Program-made: the position numbers and the translations under genes | Assembly (NCBI GenBank): GCA_023401595.1 | Contig: JAEXDQ010000016.1 | Span: forward strand, 1-19,473 | Origin: Spirochaetota bacterium | GTDB lineage: Bacteria > Spirochaetota > Spirochaetia > Sphaerochaetales > Sphaerochaetaceae | Direction of reading: 5' to 3' | Length of the DNA: 19,473 nt | Notes under the pieces: model-generated | Seen by the model: the letters and a program-made list of their open reading frames with translations, nothing else | What the model was told of the DNA's origin: nothing | Databases searched by the model: none | Shown here: piece by piece, positions 1 to 6,855 of the stretch | Numbering within the stretch: the stretch's first letter is position 1 | Layout of the letters: each line of letters opens with the position of its first letter

Positions 1-9
1 GTACTTCAT
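1..9 (-). CDS. possible 5' end of a minus-strand gene leaving the left edge
   Basis: On the minus strand an ATG (complement of 7-9) begins Met-Lys-Tyr and runs out of the window. It is preceded by AAGGAGAG at a good ribosome-binding distance. Only three codons are visible, so no product can be named. The 12-bp repeat and the end of the purD-like gene lie directly upstream, so this gene could be the next cistron of the same minus-strand transcript. The call rests on the start codon and RBS alone. Confidence 0.3.
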
Positions 10-79
10 CTTCTCTCCTTCTGTTACCTTCTCGGCATCAGTGGAGAAAAAAGTGTTACTTAAATCGGGGGCAGATCAA

Positions 80-139
80 TTGAGCCCTAGATTGAGCCCT
101 AGATTGAGCCCTAGATTGAGCCCTAGATTGAGCCCTAGT
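80..139. repeat. 12-bp tandem repeat, five copies
   Basis: TTGAGCCCTAGA is repeated head to tail five times, at 80-91, 92-103, 104-115, 116-127 and 128-139. The last copy ends in T instead of A. The copies are otherwise identical, which points to recent slippage and possible variation in copy number between strains. The period is a multiple of three, so any frame through it stays open and gives a repeated LSPR peptide on the plus strand, but nothing else supports coding. It lies about 46 bp downstream of the purD-like stop codon and upstream of the gene leaving the left edge. Confidence 0.95.
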
Positions 140-185
140 CGGAGACCGATACCTTCAACGCCTCTCTGGACATCCTTTCGGATGG

Positions 186-1451
186 CTAGTTTTCAAAGAA
201 CCTATTGCCGATATCCTTTCTGTACCATGCTCCGTCGAAATGAATCTGTTCAACGGCTTCATAAGCGTGCTGATTCGCCTCTATGATGTTTTCTCCCATC
301 CCTACGACGGTAAGGCAACGACCACCGCTGGTAATGATTCTGTCGCCGTTTTGGGCAACCGCTCCGAAAAACAGCAACGGCATGGTCAAAAATACATTGT
401 CCTTCAACGCACTCTGTATAGGTTTGACTTCTTTGCCGATCTGGGGTTTCTCTGGGTAACCTTTGCTCGCTATGACGACCGCGACAGCCGACCAATTCGA
501 GACGTCGAGCTTGAACTCGCTCAAGGTGTCGTTGTTCATGGCCTCCAGAATTTCAACGATGTCACTTTTTATCAGCGGGATGATGGCTTGTGCGGCTGGG
601 TCGTTGAATCGCACATGATAATCTACCAGCATGGGGCCGTCGTTCGCGAGGATCAGGCTAAAGGTCAGTACACCCTTGTACGCCATTCTTTCAACCTTCA
701 TGCCGTACAATGTCGGTTTGATAATGTAGTCGATGATCTGACTCCGGTACTGGGCAGTCAGCGGCACAGGGGAAATCGAACCCATACCGCCTGTAGGCAA
801 GCCGCCTTCTCCTTCTTCGGCCTTCATATAATCGGAACATATCGGTAGCATCAAATATCCATTATTGTCGACCAAGACGGTAATAGTAACGGGAAGTCCT
901 GTGAGATGCTCCTCTACAAGGATCGAATCCTGTTGCATCATGTTCCGTGCGAAGTCCATCAACACGTCAAAATCCGACGAATCCACCATGACGCGGCTCG
1001 GTGCCAACGCATTCCTCTTCAGTACGAACCTCTCACCGGGGTGCCGTTTGAGGAAATTCGCCAATGATTCCTCATCGGAAAAAAGATGGTGCGCAGGAGT
1101 AGGGATATTATGTCTGTCCGTGAAGGCTCTTGCGAAACAGCGGTCGCCTTCCAGCTTCAACGCTCTTCCCGGAGCCCCGAACGTAGCAATACCTCGTTCG
1201 TTCAAATAGTCGATGACACCCGTGAACAAAGGAGCTTCCGTACCTACGAAAACAAAATTGATGGAGTTGTCCAGACACGCCTGATACACCTCTTCCGAAG
1301 AAGATGGATTCACTGTCGGAAGATTCATGGCGATCTGTTCCGTTCCGACGTTCCCCGGGGCTACAAACAGACCGTCGATGAGTCTGCTTTGCGAAAACCA
1401 CCAGGTGACGGCATGGTCTTTTGCACCTGAGCCTAATACCAGAACTCTCAT
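186..1451 (-). CDS. PurD-like (GAR synthetase family) ATP-grasp protein with eroded motifs
   Basis: The 421-residue protein aligns end to end with phosphoribosylamine-glycine ligase, which joins phosphoribosylamine and glycine using ATP in purine synthesis. Family landmarks seen are the N-terminal VLVLGSGAKDHA (usually GxGGREHA), VAPGN at 30-34, GTEAP at 70-74, PTGGMG at 219-224 and the C-terminal WYRKDIG. Key places are altered. The ATP-grasp glycine loop (usually ADGLAAGKGV) reads RNALAPSRVM at 146-155. The metal-binding signature (usually EFNxRFGDPE) reads DYHVRFNDPA at 277-286. Length is normal and the frame is intact, so it is selected as a protein, but normal GAR synthetase activity is doubtful. 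The start is set by GAGGAG just upstream of the ATG. The first unit of the hairpin array begins 13 bp upstream of the start codon. Confidence 0.85.
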   Translation of the reverse strand: MRVLVLGSGAKDHAVTWWFSQSRLIDGLFVAPGNVGTEQIAMNLPTVNPSSSEEVYQACLDNSINFVFVGTEAPLFTGVIDYLNERGIATFGAPGRALKLEGDRCFARAFTDRHNIPTPAHHLFSDEESLANFLKRHPGERFVLKRNALAPSRVMVDSSDFDVLMDFARNMMQQDSILVEEHLTGLPVTITVLVDNNGYLMLPICSDYMKAEEGEGGLPTGGMGSISPVPLTAQYRSQIIDYIIKPTLYGMKVERMAYKGVLTFSLILANDGPMLVDYHVRFNDPAAQAIIPLIKSDIVEILEAMNNDTLSEFKLDVSNWSAVAVVIASKGYPEKPQIGKEVKPIQSALKDNVFLTMPLLFFGAVAQNGDRIITSGGRCLTVVGMGENIIEANQHAYEAVEQIHFDGAWYRKDIGNRFFEN

Positions 1452-1464
1452 CTCAACTCCTCTA

Positions 1465-1985
1465 CTCGGATAAAGCCTGCTTGTCGTCGTCAGCTTCAGA
1501 AGTCCGTATCGGGATACTGTCCTTCTGTCGCTTTCTAGACCATCAGTCCTTCTCCTTCGTATGTCCTGCTCGGGTAAACAACATCTGCCGTCGTCAACTT
1601 CAAGAAAGCCGTATCGGGATACTGTCTTTCTTTTATTTCCTTGGCAACTGCCGTTTCCCCTTCGTATGTTCGACTCGGATAAAGCCTGCTTGTCGTCGTC
1701 AGCTTCAGAAGTCCGTATCGGGATACTGTCCTTCTGTCGCTTTCTAGACCATCAGTCCTTCTCCTTCGTATGTCCTGCTCGGGTAAACGACATCTGCCGT
1801 CGTCAACTTCAAGAAAGCCGTATCAAGATACTGTCTTTCTTTTGTTTCCTTGGCAACTGCCGTTTCCCCTTCACAGGTTCTGCTCGGATAAACGATGCCC
1901 ACCTTCGTCAACTTCTAGAAGGTGTCGTTCGTATACTGGCCTTCTTCTGCTGTTTGCACAGCCGTCGTCGTTCCCCACATATGAA
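1465..1985. repeat. array of five ~105-bp units (A-B-A'-B'-C) with conserved hairpins
   Basis: Each unit starts with CTCGG(A/G)TAAA. Units are A 1465-1568, B 1569-1673, A' 1674-1777, B' 1778-1882 and C from 1883 to about 1985. A and A' are identical over 104 bp. B and B' differ at a few internal sites and near their 3' ends. C is more diverged. The real period is therefore 209 bp, built from two related half-units. Every unit carries a hairpin in the same place, with outer stems AGAAG/CTTCT (A), AGAAAG/CTTTCT (B) and AGAAGG/CCTTCT (C). In A and B there is an inner stem GTATC/GATAC, whose loop is GG in A, A' and B but AA in B'. A second hairpin follows in B (GGC/GCC) and C (GCTGT/ACAGC). Unit lengths are not multiples of three, so this is not a protein repeat. 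It abuts the ribosome-binding site of the minus-strand purD-like gene. Confidence 0.9.
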
Positions 1986-2198
1986 AGCAAAATCCGCGTG
2001 AACCAATTTGGAAAACAACGATTTCTCATCGCTGTCTCCGCCTGTGTTCACATCCGCATGAAGCTTCTTTCCGAATGTACGTCACCTGTTGTAGAATTTT
2101 GGACAAAAGCTTCTGGCATGTATACACCCGATGGTGAAAACATACATAAAAAGTATCATGCAAGGCCGTCGGTGGTCAACTGACAGGAGGCGGTGCGA
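1986..2198. other. intergenic, nothing recognised
   Basis: This stretch runs between the repeat array and the 3' end of the dus gene. I see no credible gene, tRNA or strong promoter on either strand. A promoter for the minus-strand purD-like gene should lie here or inside the array, but none is convincing. Confidence 0.5.
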
Positions 2199-3203
2199 TT
2201 AGTCTGGTAGTTGGGCCAAAGCTTGTTCATAGGCGGTGACCGTAGAAGCCTGGACCACCGCCTGTTTCACCGGGCCGGCGAAAGGCACGCCCTTGAGATA
2301 GGCGCAGACATGTTTACGCATCTCCCTGCAGGCCGGAGCCTCCCCGATATCTTCGGCGAGCTGCTGCAGATGCAGTTCGATGATTCTTTTCCGCTCTGTG
2401 ACGGATGGCGGAGCCGGTGTCGGCAACCCTTGCAGCAATGCTTTCGCTTCTCTGAATATGAACGGGTTTCCGATAGCTCCACGGGCGAACATGACGCCGT
2501 CTATGCCCGTCCGTTCAAGCATCTCCTTCGCATCCGTCGCCGTGAACAGATCCCCCGACCCGAAAACAGGTATTCGGGAACCCTGTTGGAGCGTCCAAAG
2601 CTTGAGAGCCTTCAGCTGGGACCAATCCGCGGTTCCCGCATATCCCTGCGCCCTCGTCCTTGCGTGCATCGTCAACATGGACGCCCCGCCCTCCAGGGCC
2701 GCGGCGGCGGTCCGTTCCCAGCTAATAGCGTCCTGATCCCATCCCAGACGGAATTTCACCGATAATGGTACGTCACAATTGGCAGTGATGTACGAAACGA
2801 TTTCATATAGCTTGTCCGGTTCCCGCATCAGTTGGGAACCGGCTCCGATCTTCACGACTTTCGGTACAGGACAGCCGCAATTGATATCTATGACGGTAGG
2901 GGAGAATGTGAGCAGCCGGTCCAGGCATCTTTTTACCGGATCCACGTCCCCCATGAATATCTGGATGGCGAACAGATCCTCTCCCTGTGCCCTGCGCATC
3001 AAAGGATCCGTCTTCTCGCTTTCCCTGGCGACTCCCTCGGCGCTGACCATTTCGGAATACGTGAAATCGGCTCCGAAACTACGACATACCGACCGAAAGG
3101 TCCGGTCGGTATATCCCGCCAACGGGGCGAGGAACAGATTGCCGGGAATGATTACTGAACCGATTCGTACCGGATGGTACAGAAGCGGGGAGGGCTCCGT
3201 CAT
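2199..3203 (-). CDS. dus: tRNA-dihydrouridine synthase (Dus family, DusB-like)
   Basis: The 334-residue FMN enzyme reduces specific uridines in the tRNA D-loop to dihydrouridine with NAD(P)H. An (alpha/beta)8 barrel carries the family signatures: LAPLAGYTDRTFR at 25-37, QIFMGD at 81-86, DINCGCPVPKVV at 106-117 with the catalytic Cys111, GAGSQLM at 120-126, SVKFRLGW at 148-155, TMHARTR at 178-184 and an FMN-phosphate region VFGSGD at 213-218. Residues after about 245 form the usual helical tRNA-binding domain. Its ATG overlaps the stop of the upstream tatD gene as ATGA, so the two are probably translationally coupled. DusB-type is my best subfamily guess from the motifs. Confidence 0.93.
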   Translation of the reverse strand: MTEPSPLLYHPVRIGSVIIPGNLFLAPLAGYTDRTFRSVCRSFGADFTYSEMVSAEGVARESEKTDPLMRRAQGEDLFAIQIFMGDVDPVKRCLDRLLTFSPTVIDINCGCPVPKVVKIGAGSQLMREPDKLYEIVSYITANCDVPLSVKFRLGWDQDAISWERTAAAALEGGASMLTMHARTRAQGYAGTADWSQLKALKLWTLQQGSRIPVFGSGDLFTATDAKEMLERTGIDGVMFARGAIGNPFIFREAKALLQGLPTPAPPSVTERKRIIELHLQQLAEDIGEAPACREMRKHVCAYLKGVPFAGPVKQAVVQASTVTAYEQALAQLPD

Positions 3204-3979
3204 GCGTTCTCAGGGAGATGGAAGGCGTTCAGGCTATTCTGGTACAGCGCCTCCGTAGTTTCTTCGAGCGGGAGATTCTGCAGCTCCGCCACAGCCTTTG
3301 CGGTCTCTATCAGATATGCCGGCTTGTTCCGTTTTCCTTTGTATATGGCTGGAACCATGAACGGTGCTTCGCTTTCTATCAGGATGCGGTCCAACGGCAG
3401 CCGGGCTACCGTTTCGTGGAGGTTCTTCACGTTCTTGTAGGTGATGTTGCCGGCGAAGGAGAAATACAGCGGCATGTCCAACGCTTCTCTGGCGAAAGAC
3501 CAGTCCTCGCTATAGCAATGGAGGATTCCTCCTGCGGGAGGAAGCTTGTCCTTGAGGATGTCGAGTATGTCTTGGCCGGCTTCCCTGTTGTGGATGATCA
3601 CCGGAAGCTCCAGCCGCCTGGCGATATCGAGCTGACGGAGGAAAAGTTCGATCTGGCGGTTTTTGTCCCCGAACATACGGTAGTAGTCAAGACCGATCTC
3701 TCCGACCGCTACGACGCGGTCCAGTTTCGCTCCGGTCGTGAGCTTGTGTTCCCAGTCAAGGCCGGGATTCGTCACTTCTGACGGCGATACGCCTACCGCA
3801 TGATATACTCCGGTCGCTGTCTTGAGATTGTTGTAGACCTGCTCAAAATCGCCAAGGCTGTTGCAGATGCTGACGATATGCTCCACGTTCTTGTGCTTTG
3901 CCATCTGCACCACTAGCAGCTGTTCCATCTGGTCCTCATGAATCAGGCCCAGATGAGCATGAGTATCGAATAATTTCAT
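3200..3979 (-). CDS. tatD: TatD-family metal-dependent deoxyribonuclease
   Basis: The 259-residue TIM-barrel hydrolase is of normal family length. Metal-binding landmarks are DTHAH at 5-9, GEIGLDYY at 93-100 (Glu94), IIHNREA at 128-134 (His130) and ILHCYS at 152-157 (His154). The final active-site motif is unusual: it reads ESEAP at 202-206, where most TatD proteins have ETDAP or ETDSP, so the conserved Asp is a Glu. The usual GxHP near residue 63 is GVSP. TatD proteins are 3'-5' exonucleases or related hydrolases linked to DNA repair and tRNA quality control. The start has AGGAAG a few bases upstream. It is the first gene of a two-gene minus-strand operon with dus, overlapping it by 4 bp. 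Substrate is not predictable from sequence. Confidence 0.9.
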   Translation of the reverse strand: MKLFDTHAHLGLIHEDQMEQLLVVQMAKHKNVEHIVSICNSLGDFEQVYNNLKTATGVYHAVGVSPSEVTNPGLDWEHKLTTGAKLDRVVAVGEIGLDYYRMFGDKNRQIELFLRQLDIARRLELPVIIHNREAGQDILDILKDKLPPAGGILHCYSEDWSFAREALDMPLYFSFAGNITYKNVKNLHETVARLPLDRILIESEAPFMVPAIYKGKRNKPAYLIETAKAVAELQNLPLEETTEALYQNSLNAFHLPENA

Positions 3980-3998
3980 GATTTCTTCCTAACGAATT

Positions 3999-4019
3999 GC
4001 GATACATGTCATATATCGC
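3999..4019. promoter_or_regulatory. inverted repeat upstream of tatD-dus
   Basis: GCGATA at 3999-4004 is mirrored by TATCGC at 4014-4019 around a 9-base loop, about 20 bp upstream of the tatD start codon. It could be an operator or a leader hairpin for the minus-strand operon. No convincing -35/-10 pair was found around it. Confidence 0.4.
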
Positions 4020-4511
4020 TGTTCCGGCTTTGTTTTACGGACCCTGTTGTCCAAGAACCTTATCTTTTACATGGATCCCAATAGAATATTCCAACAAGAA
4101 AGATACCATGAACCCTCTCCGCCGTCAACCAAGAGTTTTTTCAGGGCGGGTACAGAACCGGGTATTCCATTATGCTGCTTTCAGTTATTCAGGTTTGAGG
4201 TAAGGCCTTCCGTCTTGTTGCGCCAAGGCCGGGAGGCCCTTGGGATTTGTGACGCGCGTATCGGCGGTGTCGGCTCGCGGTCCGTTTGTCCGATACGGAA
4301 ACATACTTGGAGGCAGGACCGTTGTTCGGAGGCGGCCTCGTCTGATGGCCGGCGTATTCCTGTGTCTGTCCGGCCAGGTTCCTGACGCCTCCGTCATGGA
4401 GACGGGCGCCTTGCGGTTTTCCTCTGCGCCGGAGATGTTCCATCGTACAGGCGGTGGAACGGCCATGGTTTCAGGATTTTTCGATATACTGACGGAAACT
4501 GGCGTATCAGT
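4020..4511. other. hairpin-rich non-coding region
   Basis: About 490 bp lie here without a credible gene. Short frames on both strands have no family features and no good start signals. The right-hand 290 bp holds a run of inverted repeats: 4223-4243 (CCAAGGCC with GGCC-C-TTGG), 4257-4297 (CGTATCGG/CCGATACG), 4346-4376 (TGGCCGG/CCGGCCA), 4391-4405 (CCGTC/GACGG), 4437-4460 (GTTCCA/TGGAAC) and 4496-4513 (AAACTG/CAGTTT). This could be a structured RNA or a dense regulatory region. I found no RNase P, tmRNA or SRP RNA core motifs in it. Confidence 0.5.
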
Positions 4512-4540
4512 TTGACAATTTTTATCTGGCGTGATAGCCT
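4496..4540 (+). promoter_or_regulatory. promoter of the PSP1-domain gene, with flanking dyads
   Basis: A perfect -35 TTGACA at 4512-4517, a 17-bp spacer and TAGCCT at 4535-4540 preceded by TG (extended -10) form a sigma70-type promoter. It lies about 55 bp before the PSP1 gene start. The inverted repeat AAACTG/CAGTTT (4496-4513) touches the -35, and TGATA/TATCA (4532-4547) overlaps the -10. Either could be an operator. Confidence 0.6.
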
Positions 4541-4595
4541 TGTATCAAATCTCATTGGTCTGTAAGCCATTGAAAGGTAAGTAGATAGGGTTGAT

Positions 4596-5978
4596 ATGAA
4601 AAAAGATAGGAACAAGGGCGGCTCCGGTCGGTCCGATCGTCAGGAATCGATTGAATATCCTGAACAAGCATATGTATATCTGGTGAAGAACCCTAGTTCC
4701 AACGAGATTACCGTCTGCGCATGGGATTCCGCGTTATATCCGGGGACTCAGGTCGTCGCCCCCACTAGATATGGACTTGATCTCGGCATGGTGCTGGGCT
4801 CCGCCGCGGATATCGGCCAGGCGTACGAACCTGGCTGCGTCCAATGCAGAGGGGTATGTCTCCGTGCCGAAGAACCCGCGGTCGAACAGCGGAACGCTGA
4901 CGAACCTGTGGAGCAGGAGGCTTGCGGAGAATTGACCGAAGACGGCTCCGTGTTGATCGAACAGGATGGAGATGCCGTTCTGGAGCGGGCTGTCATAGAA
5001 ACCGTGTCCTGTATGGACGAAGAGGCTTCCTCTCGTACGACTGACGAAACGCCGGAAAGCGCGACGGGCTTGACTTCCGACGGTATTTCATCGGCCGAAA
5101 TGGTCTTGGAAGAAGCTGCGGGCGGAACATCGGCTATGGACGAAGGTCCCGGTCATGCCGACGGATCTGTCTCTGTGTCTCCTCGTGATAAGGAATCTCT
5201 GGATTTGACCTGGATGAAGACGCCTGATGAGGATCCCTGCGCTGGTTGCGGGAGTTGCTACAGGAGGACCCAGCCCCGGTTGGTGGAGCTCGACGGCGAC
5301 GTGGATTGGATGGACCGGTTGGCGACGCCCGAGGATCTGCGACGGTATCAGGAAAATCTTGTGAAAGAGGAGGAGGCGCTGAAGCTTTGCAGGGAAAAAA
5401 TCGCCCGTCATGGTCTCGACATGAAGCTTGTCACAGCCCATTATCTATTGGGCGAGCCGAAGCTCCTGTTCTTTTTCACCGCCGACGTGCGCGTCGATTT
5501 CCGAGAACTTGTCAAGGACTTGGTGAGCATCTTCCGTATCAGGATCGAGCTTCGTCAGATCGGAGTGCGCGATGAATCCCGCGTTCTCGGCGGACTGGCC
5601 GTTTGTGGAAGGGATTTCTGTTGCCACAGCGTCACCGACAAGCTGAATCCCGTTTCGATCAAGATGGCGAAGGAGCAGAATCTGTCCTTGAATTCGATGA
5701 AGATATCAGGACCTTGCGGCAGATTGCTTTGCTGTCTTTCGTATGAATACGATTTCTATATAGAGGAAAAACAGAAATATCCTCCGGAGGGAAGCCGGCT
5801 GAAGATCGACCATGACCTGATGAAAATCACCGAAGTGAACATTTTGTCCCGGAAGATTTCATTGGCTGGGCCGGACGGCCGGTTTCTGACTATCCCCTGT
5901 TCCGCGGTCTATTTCAATGAAGAAATGAACCGTTGGGAGATTACAAAAGCATATTTGGATGAGTTTTTCTCGAATTGA
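4596..5978 (+). CDS. PSP1-domain protein (RicT/YaaT family) with extra cysteine clusters and an acidic insert
   Basis: The C-terminal half (about 240-455) matches the PSP1 domain of Bacillus RicT/YaaT almost word for word in its core: FFFTADVRVDFRELVKDL at 292-309, IELRQIGVRDE at 317-327, VCGRDFCC at 336-343 and GPCGRLLCCLSYE at 372-384. In Bacillus this protein joins RicA and RicF in an Fe-S-carrying complex that affects RNase Y and mRNA maturation. The role here is inferred from family only. The N-terminal part (20-75) looks like the first PSP1 segment. Between them lies an acidic, Glu/Asp/Ser-rich low-complexity insert (about 92-210). It is bracketed by two cysteine clusters not in the Bacillus core, C81/C84/C88 and C215/C218/C221 (CAGCGSC). 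At 460 residues it is well above the usual size of about 275. The gene stands alone behind its own promoter. Confidence 0.85.
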   Translation: MKKDRNKGGSGRSDRQESIEYPEQAYVYLVKNPSSNEITVCAWDSALYPGTQVVAPTRYGLDLGMVLGSAADIGQAYEPGCVQCRGVCLRAEEPAVEQRNADEPVEQEACGELTEDGSVLIEQDGDAVLERAVIETVSCMDEEASSRTTDETPESATGLTSDGISSAEMVLEEAAGGTSAMDEGPGHADGSVSVSPRDKESLDLTWMKTPDEDPCAGCGSCYRRTQPRLVELDGDVDWMDRLATPEDLRRYQENLVKEEEALKLCREKIARHGLDMKLVTAHYLLGEPKLLFFFTADVRVDFRELVKDLVSIFRIRIELRQIGVRDESRVLGGLAVCGRDFCCHSVTDKLNPVSIKMAKEQNLSLNSMKISGPCGRLLCCLSYEYDFYIEEKQKYPPEGSRLKIDHDLMKITEVNILSRKISLAGPDGRFLTIPCSAVYFNEEMNRWEITKAYLDEFFSN

Positions 5979-5992
5979 TATAAAACTTTGTA

Positions 5993-6031
5993 TTGACCGA
6001 TTTTACGGTCTGTGATATTTTGGTAGACCGT
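5993..6031 (+). promoter_or_regulatory. rpsT promoter with dyad around the -10
   Basis: TTGACC (5993-5998), a 17-bp spacer and TATTTT (6016-6021) with an upstream TG give a good extended -10 promoter about 95 bp before the rpsT start. A perfect 7-bp dyad, ACGGTCT at 6005-6011 and AGACCGT at 6025-6031, encloses the -10. The GACCG inside the -35 region at 5995-5999 can also pair with CGGTC at 6006-6010, so alternative pairings exist. Confidence 0.65.
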
Positions 6032-6114
6032 CGGCGGCTTCGAGTTCTTTGAGATTTGAGCCGACCATGAATGAAGAGACTATTACTATAGTTGTGATAT
6101 GTTGGAGGTATTAC

Positions 6115-6381
6115 GTGTCTAATTCCGCTGAGAAGAGAGAACGCCAGAACCGCACGAGAAGAATGAGAAACCGTGCGACCAAGAGTGCTGTCCGCACCGC
6201 CATCAAGAAGTTTGACGCCGCCGTCGTCGCCGGCGACAAGGACGCCGCGGCCACCGCGATGCAGTTGAGCTTCAAATTGCTTGACAGCGCCACGAGCAAG
6301 GGTGTCATGCACCGCAACACGACTTCCCGCAAGAAGTCCCGCATGCATGCCAAGTTCAACGCCCTGAACAAGGCTGAGTAG
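6115..6381 (+). CDS. rpsT: 30S ribosomal protein S20
   Basis: The 88-residue basic, helical protein binds 16S rRNA in the body of the small subunit. Family features are the start SNSAEKRERQN, the basic run RTRRMRNRATKSAVRTAIKK, the Ala-rich middle and the C-terminal GVMHRNTTSRKKSR motif. The GTG at 6115 is chosen over an in-frame ATG at 6067. GGAGG lies a few bases before the GTG, and S20 proteins begin exactly with this sequence. The 5' leader is about 90 nt, room for the translational autoregulation known for S20 in other bacteria, though no specific structure was identified. The gene is probably monocistronic, with a hairpin after it. Confidence 0.95.
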   Translation: MSNSAEKRERQNRTRRMRNRATKSAVRTAIKKFDAAVVAGDKDAAATAMQLSFKLLDSATSKGVMHRNTTSRKKSRMHAKFNALNKAE

Positions 6382-6391
6382 TTTCGACGCT

Positions 6392-6418
6392 GGCTGGAGC
6401 CTTGCTCCGGCCTTGGTT
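6392..6418 (+). terminator. probable rpsT terminator
   Basis: GGCTGGAGC (6392-6400) pairs with GCTCCGGCC (6404-6412), a 9-bp stem with one G-U pair and a 3-base loop, starting 10 bp after the rpsT stop. It is followed by TTGGTTT, a weak U-tract. Confidence 0.6.
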
Positions 6419-6468
6419 TCGCATGACGGCCAGATAAGGCATTATGTATTTATAACGAAGGAGCTAGC

Positions 6469-6774
6469 ATGGCGACCGAAGAGAAGCTGACCAAAGCGGC
6501 AATTATTGAAAATCTCCATGACAGGATCGGCATGAACCGTTCCGACATCCACATGATTATCGATGAGTTCTTTGAGGAGATCAAGAAAGGCCTCAAGGAC
6601 GATCAGGTAATTGAACTCCGTGGTTTTGGTACGTTCGAAGTCCGTACCCGCAAGGGGCGGGAAAAGGCTCGCAATCCTAAGACCGGCGACCTCGTCGCCG
6701 TAGATACCCATGGCGTAGCGATTTTCCGCCCTGGCAAGGAACTGAAGGATTTCGTGTGGGAGCTGCGCAAGTAG
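6469..6774 (+). CDS. hup: HU-family DNA-binding protein
   Basis: The 101-residue histone-like protein would dimerise, bind and bend DNA and help compact the nucleoid. It has the family layout: N-terminal helices (KLTKAAIIENLHDRIGMNRSD), the GFGTFEVRTRKGR strand turn at about 52-64, and the DNA-binding arm with RNPKTGDLVAVDTHGVAIFRPGK at about 67-90, containing the RNP intercalation motif. AAGGAG sits 6 bp upstream of the ATG. The extra residue in the arm (DTHGVAIF, where HU usually has PASxVPxF) leaves HU versus IHF-like assignment open. It lies between rpsT and lnt, each separated by a hairpin. Confidence 0.93.
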   Translation: MATEEKLTKAAIIENLHDRIGMNRSDIHMIIDEFFEEIKKGLKDDQVIELRGFGTFEVRTRKGREKARNPKTGDLVAVDTHGVAIFRPGKELKDFVWELRK

Positions 6775-6812
6775 TCTCTTTTTCTGCAGGGCTTGACCAA
6801 ACAGACACGTAG

Positions 6813-6835
6813 GGCCGCGTATGCGGCCTGTTGTG
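6813..6835 (+). terminator. probable hup terminator
   Basis: GGCCGC (6813-6818) and GCGGCC (6823-6828) form a perfect 6-bp stem with a 4-base loop, followed by TGTTGTG. It lies 38 bp after the hup stop and inside the longest possible reading frame of lnt, which argues that lnt starts downstream of it. Confidence 0.6.
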
Positions 6836-6855
6836 TATGGGGGGATATACGTTTG

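Noticed and set aside
41..286. Plus-strand frame with repeated LSPR
   Set aside because: It exists only because the 12-bp repeat length is a multiple of three, and it runs into the 3' end of the purD-like gene.
1465..1985. CRISPR array or integron attC cassette array
   Set aside because: Units are contiguous with no unique spacers of constant size, no cas genes or integron integrase are present, and the attC core boxes are not found.
1421..2183. Three overlapping plus-strand frames of 108-146 residues across the hairpin array
   Set aside because: The 104/105-bp units shift frame at every copy, the translated units do not stay in register, and there is no RBS or family likeness. They are open by chance through repeats.
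4185..4466. Minus-strand frames of 84-93 residues in the hairpin-rich gap
   Set aside because: Composition is Arg/Pro/Gly-rich, with no RBS or domain. Overlapping frames on both strands are equally open.
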